The position numbers and the translations under genes are program-made. Below the pieces are notes generated by a model. The model had not been told where the DNA came from. It searched no databases and worked only from the letters and a program-made list of their open reading frames with translations. This document shows, one piece after another, positions 8,293-14,868 of a stretch of 33,978 bases of DNA. The stretch covers positions 1-33,978 of the forward strand of contig JAMPCE010000024.1 in the NCBI GenBank assembly GCA_023666335.1. The letters are read 5' to 3'. Positions within the stretch are counted from its first letter, which is position 1; the number at the start of each line of letters is the position of its first letter. This DNA comes from a bacterium. GTDB taxonomy: Bacteria; Bacillota; Clostridia; Lachnospirales; Lachnospiraceae.

Positions 8293-10008
8293 TCAAGCCA
8301 ATGCCTCTCTCCAGAAATCGCGGAACAGATTATATCTGCGCTCCGCCCCTCTGTTTCTTGTGGAACGCGCATATCCATGCGGCACAGTAAATCCATGCTT
8401 TTTTCGATCCAGCAATTCATCAGATAGTCTTTCCCTGTAAGCATTTTTCACCATTCCTTTCAGTTCTCCGAGACCATTACACTCCTCTGCTGCAAGTGAA
8501 AACGCGAACTCTATCAATTCCTTGCTCAAGAACGGCACTCGTACTTCCAAAGACGCCGCCATACTACTCCTGTCTGTCTTTGTCAGTATATCTCCCAGAA
8601 GATAAGTCCTGAAATCAACATATCTTACGCGGGTATATGTCGGCATTTCCGTATTCCAGAACTTGCGGAAATGCCAGTATTCATCGTAATCTTCTGGCAA
8701 TCCCAGCCGTTTTTTATTCACCTTTCTATAACGATCCGGAAAACATCCATAGGACGCCGCGTAAAACAGCAGTCCTGAAATCAGGTCCTTTGTCTCAGTT
8801 CTTAAAATATTCTTCTCGATTCCATATTGAAAACGGTTTCTGATTCCTCTTTTTTCCCATTCATAATAGCTTTGATGTGCTGTATATCCCCCAAAGAGTT
8901 CATCGTTCCCATCGCCACTTAATGCAACTTTCACTTCTTTGACAGCCCATTTTGATAACAGATACGTTGGCAGAGCCGTCAAATCGTCATAAGGCTCATC
9001 AAACCACTTCGGATAGGCACCATACAAGTCTTCTCCCAATTCTTCCATTCCAAGGATGTCCATATGATTAACGATCCCTATCTGTTTTGCATACTCTCTT
9101 ATGTACACATCCTCACTGTAACACTTCGCCTCAAACCCTATAGAATAGCTTTCCACGTCTGAATGGCACTTTAGCGCCTCCCATGCGATAATACTGGAGT
9201 CCACGCCTCCCGAAAAGAAAATCCCTACCGGCACATCCGAAACCATCTGCTCGTTGACAGATTTATTGACCAGATACCTGTATTCTTCGTAAATATCTCC
9301 GCGTTTTCTTCTGCTTCGAGCTTTCGTATTGACTTTTAGATTCCAATATTCATAATATTTTTCCAGTCTGTTCTTCTGTAGGTCATACACCATACAATGT
9401 GCTGGCGGCAGTTTATATACATTTTTATAAATTGATTTTGGTTCCGGCACATACCCATAGGAAAAATAGTCATAGAGCGCACTGTTATCAGTCAGAATTT
9501 CATTCGGATGCAGCATACTCCTGACTGCTTTAAGCTCCGAGGCAAAAAGAAACTGTTCCCCTGATATGTAGTAATACAACGGCTTGATTCCTGCACGGTC
9601 TCTATATAAAAGTAACTTTTGCTTTCGCTCATCATAAATCACGATAGCAAACATACCATCAATATAGTTGATAAACTTTTCGCCATAGTGCGAATATAGT
9701 GCCAAAACAACTTCTGTGTCGGACTCCGTTTTGAATGGAAATCCCTCCCCACCTTGCGCCTTGATTTTTTCCCTTATCTGCTTATACCCATATATCTCAC
9801 CGTTAAAAACGATGTGAACTTTTCCATCCTCCGAGGTCATGGGCTGCATAGCCGCATCAGACAAATCAATAATCGACAATCTGCAAAATCCCATCGTGAC
9901 ATTTCGGAACCGAAGCACCCTTTCTGCGTCAGGTCCCCTGTGACCAATCAAGTGTATGGCTTTTTCATAGTCTCTACTTAATATGTTGCCCCCACATATA
10001 CCGCACAT
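8293..10008 (-). CDS. asnB: Glutamine-dependent asparagine synthetase (AsnB type)
   Basis: A 571-residue protein. The start is the ATG at 10008, because it puts the catalytic cysteine at position 2 (MCGICGG), which is required after removal of Met; an upstream GTG would bury it. The N-terminal Ntn glutaminase half shows HRGPD, RLSIIDLS, FNGEIYG and TESDTEV. The synthetase half has the PP-loop SGGVDSS (266-272), GDGNDELFGGY and DRSSMAASLEVRVPFL. It uses glutamine and ATP to amidate a carboxylate. Location inside a glycan operon, as with other AsnB paralogues in capsule loci, suggests amidation of a uronic acid or amino-acid substituent rather than free aspartate, though housekeeping function cannot be excluded. 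Confidence 0.88.
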   Translation of the reverse strand: MCGICGGNILSRDYEKAIHLIGHRGPDAERVLRFRNVTMGFCRLSIIDLSDAAMQPMTSEDGKVHIVFNGEIYGYKQIREKIKAQGGEGFPFKTESDTEVVLALYSHYGEKFINYIDGMFAIVIYDERKQKLLLYRDRAGIKPLYYYISGEQFLFASELKAVRSMLHPNEILTDNSALYDYFSYGYVPEPKSIYKNVYKLPPAHCMVYDLQKNRLEKYYEYWNLKVNTKARSRRKRGDIYEEYRYLVNKSVNEQMVSDVPVGIFFSGGVDSSIIAWEALKCHSDVESYSIGFEAKCYSEDVYIREYAKQIGIVNHMDILGMEELGEDLYGAYPKWFDEPYDDLTALPTYLLSKWAVKEVKVALSGDGNDELFGGYTAHQSYYEWEKRGIRNRFQYGIEKNILRTETKDLISGLLFYAASYGCFPDRYRKVNKKRLGLPEDYDEYWHFRKFWNTEMPTYTRVRYVDFRTYLLGDILTKTDRSSMAASLEVRVPFLSKELIEFAFSLAAEECNGLGELKGMVKNAYRERLSDELLDRKKHGFTVPHGYARSTRNRGAERRYNLFRDFWREALA

Positions 10009-10032
10009 TGCAAATGGCACCTCTCCTGAATT

Positions 10033-10968
10033 TTAGTCAAGTTCATCAATCACATAAATATTTGAATATTTATTCCAGTAATCATTCTCTATTCTTTTTG
10101 CAAACCTGAAATATCCATTATTCACAACATCTTTATGCTGTGTCACGCCACTATAAATCAAAAACATTTTTCTCCTGTTTCTAAGATAACTGTCTTCCAT
10201 ATTTTTTATCACACCTCTAAATGTATTTCCCACAAAAGGGTTGTACATAAAGAAAATATTATAACGATCAAGTTCTTCTCTTATATTCAACGCGTTATCA
10301 TTCCATAATTTATAATCTGTCACTCCGCATTTTTCTAAATTGTCTCCTGCAATATCACATAGATGCTTATCAAATTCTACTCCGCCTACATGCCCGACTC
10401 CTTTGTCAAAAAACATGATCATAGGACCGCCCTTACCACATCCAAAATCGAAAACGCTGTCTTCTTCTGTAAAGCTGAAATCATCAAGCACATCCATCAA
10501 CGCATAATCATTCCCATAAGAATAAAAGCGATTATCTCCATTTCCTACACCCTCTCCGGTCACGATATCTGCTCCGTAATAATGTTCAAGCCAATCATAG
10601 TACGATAGTTTTCTGCTGTCATTCCCAAATAAATATTTATTTAAGTTTATGTAAGAAACATATTCCTCAAATCCGCATTCCGCCAAAAAGCTTCTGCTCT
10701 CATCATCCTCCGGGAATGTGCATATAACAAAACAGTTTCTGCAGTCCAGTTCCTGAATAAAAGACGGTGTATATATATGCAGCCTTGAGGGATATCTTTT
10801 AAAGTTATCTACAATATAATCGATCTTACGATTTTTCCTCGCAAATATATGTTCCAAAAAGCATCCGCTTTGCCCATATCCCCATAAGATAACCTGTCTG
10901 CCATTTAACATCCGAAACATTTCGTTTAACTTTACATCAAGCACCTGCCACCGCTCTCCCGGTCTCAT
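10033..10968 (-). CDS. SAM methyltransferase with N-terminal Rossmann-like module
   Basis: Encodes 311 residues from the ATG at 10968. This start is chosen because GGGGAGG lies 8 nt upstream; an ATG at 11001 has no good site. Residues about 24-115 are the recurrent module (RQVILWGYGQSGCFL, IDYIVDN, CFVICTF). Residues from about 125 form a class I methyltransferase: SVFDFGCGKGGPMIMF is motif I, VGGVEFD the acidic loop, and YNIFFMYNPF a motif IV-like strand with a YNPF sequence. The YNPF motif recalls N-methyltransferase NPPF-type sites, but O-methylation is equally possible. It follows small protein C by 61 nt. Confidence 0.78.
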   Translation of the reverse strand: MRPGERWQVLDVKLNEMFRMLNGRQVILWGYGQSGCFLEHIFARKNRKIDYIVDNFKRYPSRLHIYTPSFIQELDCRNCFVICTFPEDDESRSFLAECGFEEYVSYINLNKYLFGNDSRKLSYYDWLEHYYGADIVTGEGVGNGDNRFYSYGNDYALMDVLDDFSFTEEDSVFDFGCGKGGPMIMFFDKGVGHVGGVEFDKHLCDIAGDNLEKCGVTDYKLWNDNALNIREELDRYNIFFMYNPFVGNTFRGVIKNMEDSYLRNRRKMFLIYSGVTQHKDVVNNGYFRFAKRIENDYWNKYSNIYVIDELD

Positions 10969-11029
10969 CACGAAAGCCTCCCCGCCCACTAGTATTGTCA
11001 TATCTTTTCAAATATGATTTCACATTGTT

Positions 11030-11497
11030 TTATGCCTCATAAACCACATCATTCAGCGCTACGATCGGATATTTCAGCTTATTCCGCAAAGCCATCTCGA
11101 TATCGGCATAATAGTGTACTGCCGTCACCACAATAATATCCACTTCCGGCAAATCATCATCCGGCTTGTAAATATCTATCTGCCTATACGTTTTGTCCAC
11201 AGTTTTGTCAATTCCATACTTCACTTCTATTTCCGTGTCTTTTAATTCTTCGATAAGTGCTTCTCCCAACTCTTTCAGCCCATAAACCGCAACCGTTTTA
11301 TAACCATATCTGCAAAAATAATCTGCTAATGTACGACCACTCTGATGAACTTTGATCCATTGAAGCAAAATATCGTAAAATTCATGGAATTTGGCATTGT
11401 CTTCTTCTATCTCATATGCCCGTTTTACCTGACACTTTTCACCCAGAACAACACCCATTGCCATTCCAAGCGCTGGTAATACCATATTCTTTTTCAT
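11030..11497 (-). CDS. Stand-alone Rossmann-like module with hydrophobic N-terminus (paralogue C of three)
   Basis: A 155-residue protein. MKKNMVLPALGMAMGVVLG is a short hydrophobic start, then FHEFYDILLQW, TVAVYGLKELGEALI, YGIDKTVDK, IDIYKPDDDL, VDIIVVTAVHYY and a tail DVVYEA. It is a clear paralogue of the proteins at 3353-3841 and 7753-8238, closest to the latter by eye (shared ELKD-(S/T)-EIEVKYGIDK). An AGGAG site lies upstream of the ATG. It stands between two methyltransferase genes. The first hydrophobic stretch is shorter than in the other two copies, so membrane insertion is less certain here. Confidence 0.75.
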   Translation of the reverse strand: MKKNMVLPALGMAMGVVLGEKCQVKRAYEIEEDNAKFHEFYDILLQWIKVHQSGRTLADYFCRYGYKTVAVYGLKELGEALIEELKDTEIEVKYGIDKTVDKTYRQIDIYKPDDDLPEVDIIVVTAVHYYADIEMALRNKLKYPIVALNDVVYEA

Positions 11498-11510
11498 GAT
11501 TGTCGATCTC

Positions 11511-12179
11511 CTATGTTGGTTTCTTACCTTTACTCGCTATACAGCGGATGATCAGAGGGTCCTCATTTCCATATGGTGCAAATCCCCTGCTTTCTACTAA
11601 TTCCAGAACTAAAAATCCCTGTTTTTCCAATTCCTTTTTCAGCTTTTCTTTTCGGATAAATCTTCTGTAGTGCATATTATAAAAATAAGCATCTTCTCCG
11701 ACTTTTTCTCCCATGCCATACAATTCATCATGAACGCTTCTGGTCTCTATAAAAAAATATCCTCCCTGCCGAATTGCTTCAAATACGTTTTTTAGCAGTA
11801 TTTTTTCTTGTTCCTCATTTATTGCATGTAATGAAAACCTGCTATAGCAAAAATCAAATCGCTCCTTAAATTTTTCAATTTCGCTTACAAAATCCCCGCA
11901 CACAAAGGAGGTATTATTCATCTCTGCAAATTCATGCTGTAACTTCTCGATTGCGATCTTAGAAGCATCAATTGCAGTAACATCAAATCCTTTCGAAATA
12001 AAAAATTTGCTGTCCCTTCCGTTTCCGCAACCGATTTCAAGTAACCCGCCATTCTTTTCAACAAGATACTTTTCAAATATATCCTGTGCAAACAATGACG
12101 CCTCCATATTTTCCCTATTCTCTTTATAATAATTATCCCAATACTCTGTATCTCTATCAAACTTCCTGTTTGTTTTCAC
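11511..12179 (-). CDS. Class I SAM-dependent methyltransferase
   Basis: A 222-residue protein starting at GTG 12179, with GGGAGG 5 nt upstream; this overlaps the LicD stop by 23 nt. The opening DTEYWDNYYKEN and motif I GGLLEIGCGNGRDSKFF are typical of Methyltransf_25/TehB-like enzymes, followed by VTAIDAS, SFVCGDF, DFCYSRFSLHAI and GGYFFIETRS. It lacks the Rossmann-like accessory module. The substrate is unknown; position between licD and small protein C suggests a role in the glycan pathway. Confidence 0.82.
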   Translation of the reverse strand: MKTNRKFDRDTEYWDNYYKENRENMEASLFAQDIFEKYLVEKNGGLLEIGCGNGRDSKFFISKGFDVTAIDASKIAIEKLQHEFAEMNNTSFVCGDFVSEIEKFKERFDFCYSRFSLHAINEEQEKILLKNVFEAIRQGGYFFIETRSVHDELYGMGEKVGEDAYFYNMHYRRFIRKEKLKKELEKQGFLVLELVESRGFAPYGNEDPLIIRCIASKGKKPT

Positions 12180-13047
12180 AAAAACCTCCCTGATTATCCC
12201 AAAAGGATACTCCTTTTGTTCTTTCTCCCCGCGGTTTCTTCATCCAGTTTCCATATGTCTTTTTCAGTATTTTTTCATACTCCAACGGTATGGGAAACAT
12301 TGCGCTGTCTATCGCCTCACCGTCCCGATACACGGTAAATTCTTTCCTCACTGTACTTTGAAACCATTCCGCCTGATACAACGTCTTTTCGAGCGGATAT
12401 GTTCCGTTTGGACCAAATGGAACAGTCAGATATTTCCCACATTTGTGATTATATTTACGTTGAACATGATCCCGCATCTCACAGATTTTGCTGATATCCA
12501 TATCTTTAAAAATCATCCGATAAAGGCATTTTGACAGGAATGGAATCCGACACGAACCCGGCTTATAACCTTTTATCCCGATTACGCCGTCCAATATTCC
12601 TAATTTCCAATACCATACTTTCCGGATGCGTCTATTCTCCGGAACTTTCACCAGCGGAAAAACGTCTACTACAATTCCACATTTCCATGCTATTTCTTCT
12701 CTAAAATAATCAAATCTTCTAAATGTTCCATTCACTGATACTTCAGTCAAATATTGCCAGCACGGAGATTTCCTATGGGTTTTCTTATTCATTAAAGAAT
12801 ATTTGTCCCAATCGAGTTCCTCTTCCAAAATTTGATTCATTTTATCCCAGCACTTCGGCATCACGACCAAATCTATATCATCATCCCACGCTATGTAGCC
12901 TCCGTCCCGGACACAGCCAAGCAAGGTTCCAAATGCCAGAAAATATTTGATATTATGCTTTTGAAACAATTCATCCAAATCTTTCAGCAATTTAAATAAT
13001 TCAATATGAATTTCATCTACTGTCATCTTTATGATTTTTTTATTCAT
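12157..13047 (-). CDS. LicD-family phosphotransferase
   Basis: A 296-residue protein starting at the ATG 13047, 25 nt after the preceding stop; a longer in-frame reading would run into that upstream gene. The family hallmarks are KYFLAFGTLLGCVRDGGYIAWDDDIDL with GTLLG (about 40-44) and the DDDID metal-binding triad (about 55-59), then a later IVVDVFPL. LicD proteins use a nucleotidyltransferase fold to transfer phosphocholine or another phosphorylated alcohol onto teichoic acids and capsules. No licABC genes are visible, so the substituent need not be choline. The pairing with a TagF-like protein supports a phosphate-containing polymer. Confidence 0.87.
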   Translation of the reverse strand: MNKKIIKMTVDEIHIELFKLLKDLDELFQKHNIKYFLAFGTLLGCVRDGGYIAWDDDIDLVVMPKCWDKMNQILEEELDWDKYSLMNKKTHRKSPCWQYLTEVSVNGTFRRFDYFREEIAWKCGIVVDVFPLVKVPENRRIRKVWYWKLGILDGVIGIKGYKPGSCRIPFLSKCLYRMIFKDMDISKICEMRDHVQRKYNHKCGKYLTVPFGPNGTYPLEKTLYQAEWFQSTVRKEFTVYRDGEAIDSAMFPIPLEYEKILKKTYGNWMKKPRGERTKGVSFWDNQGGFCENKQEV

Positions 13048-13072
13048 TGCATCATCCCGAAAATACGATATT

Positions 13073-13666
13073 TTATCTCCTGTTATTTTTTCTATATACA
13101 ATAATATGCCGATTTGCCCCCTCAGCGGCATTTATCCTTTTGCTCCGATAACAAGGAACGTACTGCCCGCCCAACATTTCCTCTCCATGACACTCATAGC
13201 GATAGGAAGAGTTCTCTGTGTCCCGCAGCTCATCTATAACGACATATTCTACCTTATTACTTTCTAAAATTTTCTTTATCTCAGCTTTTGCATATTCCGG
13301 TTCAATAAAATGCAACAGATTGATTATAATCAGGCAATATATTTCCTGATTCCTGACATCCGCAAAGCTGCCCTTGCGAAACTGTGTATTCGGATGTAAG
13401 ACACCTGCTGTATATACCACCTTTTGTTCCAGATCCAATCCCGTCTTTTTATTACGCCCTAGCTTTATGTAGCCAATGATATCTCCCAGACCGCAGCCGA
13501 TTTCAACAATTTTTCCCTTTGGTTTTCCCTCGCGTTCTATCAGGTTATTTATCATCCTTACCGCATATTGCGCATACTCCTTATCATCATGACCGGAGTA
13601 ATGCCATTCATTCAGCCGAAACAGCTTTATAAACCATTTTCTCAAAAATATATTTCCTCTTTTCAT
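13073..13666 (-). CDS. Class I SAM-dependent methyltransferase (paralogue of 7139-7705)
   Basis: A 197-residue protein from the ATG at 13666; an in-frame TTG at 13678 is the alternative, and only a weak GGTGG site is present. Motif I is IVEIGCGLGDIIGYI, followed by GLDLEQKVVYTAGVLHPNTQFRKGSF, IINLLHFIEPEY and VEYVVIDEL. The motif order and LHPxTxFRxG(S/T)F signature match the methyltransferase at 7139-7705. The C-terminus ends in a basic KNNRR. It lies between the radical SAM gene and licD with gaps of under 30 nt, so the genes are cotranscribed. Confidence 0.8.
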   Translation of the reverse strand: MKRGNIFLRKWFIKLFRLNEWHYSGHDDKEYAQYAVRMINNLIEREGKPKGKIVEIGCGLGDIIGYIKLGRNKKTGLDLEQKVVYTAGVLHPNTQFRKGSFADVRNQEIYCLIIINLLHFIEPEYAKAEIKKILESNKVEYVVIDELRDTENSSYRYECHGEEMLGGQYVPCYRSKRINAAEGANRHIIVYRKNNRR

Positions 13667-13681
13667 TTCATCCACCAATTC

Positions 13682-14839
13682 TTATTCATAAATCCATTTT
13701 TTGATATCATTGTTCTCTTTTCCGCCCGGATTCATAATTTCCCATTTTTCATGAACTTGAGAGCGCAGCTCTATATTGCAATACTCGCATAAATCCATTG
13801 GTTGATTCAGACGCTCTATTAATTCATCAAAATCTTTTATTACACTCAAATCCTCTACCGGAACATCCTCGGGAAAATGAGTCCCCCAATATTCATTAAA
13901 ATCTCTGACATACATCATGACATTACAGGGCGCCATCTTCCCGTGATAAAGCTGATTGCAGCTGCCACTACAGTTTTTTCTGCAAAAAATACTGTCATAG
14001 CGTTTATCCTTAAAAAAAACGGAAGCAAAATCTGATATCACTCTGAAATTAACAATATATTTCACGCCCTTTTCTTTCAGCATCTGTGCTATCTCATCTG
14101 CTTTCTTCCAAAAAGGCTTATAGAGAGACATACGAAAACACACGTCATTTTGCCTGATAAATTCCCAATCCTCATCGCTCATTTTCCATATCAGCGTTCC
14201 GTTTGTTATGATGGTGATCTCTGAAAAACGAAATATCTCGCGTGTCATCGTAACAAACTTTTTCCATTCTTTATTGAGAAACGGCTCGCCTCCCAAAATA
14301 TCGATTCTTTCAACATGTTTCACCAATCTCTTCAATGTAATAAGATCCCGTCTTACCTCTTCACATTCCATAAAACGTTCCCCCTCAACCAAAGAGGAAA
14401 AATGACTACAGGAAACGCAGTTTAAGTTGCAATGATCCGCAATATGATATTGCAGCCGCGGAAGCGTTTTGTAATGATCTATCGTAAACTGCAACAAATC
14501 CTCTTCTGTGAAACTTTCCTTTTCTTCAATATCCGGAATGGCAGGCAAAAGAAAACTCTCTTTCGGAATACCCCCCCCCCTCACCATTTCTTCTACTACA
14601 TCCAATGCTGTATTGGCTCCCGAATATGGCGATATGAAAAGTTTGTCTATTTTATCCGTCTCATATAAATCTAAAAATTTATATGGAGAAATGTAAGACA
14701 ACCCACTTTTACAATCTATGGTTCCCCATTTTTCTTCATTGCCATCTACCAGACCTACTATTTCAAGATCTTTACATTTCATTAACTTATCTAAGAGTTT
14801 TCTGGATTTATCAGTTAACAATCTAAATGCAATCCGCAT
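13682..14839 (-). CDS. Radical SAM protein with degenerate N-terminal Rossmann-like module
   Basis: A 385-residue protein. HCNLNCVSC (C137, C141, C144) is the CxxxCxxC motif that binds the 4Fe-4S/SAM cluster; GGEPFLNK (183-190) is the glycine-rich SAM motif. The C-terminal part has further cysteines (CRKNCSGSC, APC, LCEYC), resembling a SPASM or twitch auxiliary cluster region. Residues 1-110 look like a divergent copy of the cluster's accessory module (LEIVGLVDGN, KLFISPYSG) without the glycine turn. AAGGAGG lies 7 nt before the ATG. An uninterrupted G10 run encodes RGGG at residues 87-90; a one-base change there would truncate the protein before the cluster motif. Confidence 0.85.
   Translation of the reverse strand: MRIAFRLLTDKSRKLLDKLMKCKDLEIVGLVDGNEEKWGTIDCKSGLSYISPYKFLDLYETDKIDKLFISPYSGANTALDVVEEMVRGGGIPKESFLLPAIPDIEEKESFTEEDLLQFTIDHYKTLPRLQYHIADHCNLNCVSCSHFSSLVEGERFMECEEVRRDLITLKRLVKHVERIDILGGEPFLNKEWKKFVTMTREIFRFSEITIITNGTLIWKMSDEDWEFIRQNDVCFRMSLYKPFWKKADEIAQMLKEKGVKYIVNFRVISDFASVFFKDKRYDSIFCRKNCSGSCNQLYHGKMAPCNVMMYVRDFNEYWGTHFPEDVPVEDLSVIKDFDELIERLNQPMDLCEYCNIELRSQVHEKWEIMNPGGKENNDIKKWIYE
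14571..14580. repeat. Homopolymeric C10/G10 tract inside the radical SAM gene
   Basis: Ten consecutive C on the plus strand (G10 in the coding sense). In this sequence the tract is in frame. Tracts of this length are classic slipped-strand mispairing sites, so the gene could switch on and off. Sequencing error in the homopolymer is the main alternative. Confidence 0.9.
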
Positions 14840-14868
14840 AACTAATCCTCCTTGGTAATATTTCTACG

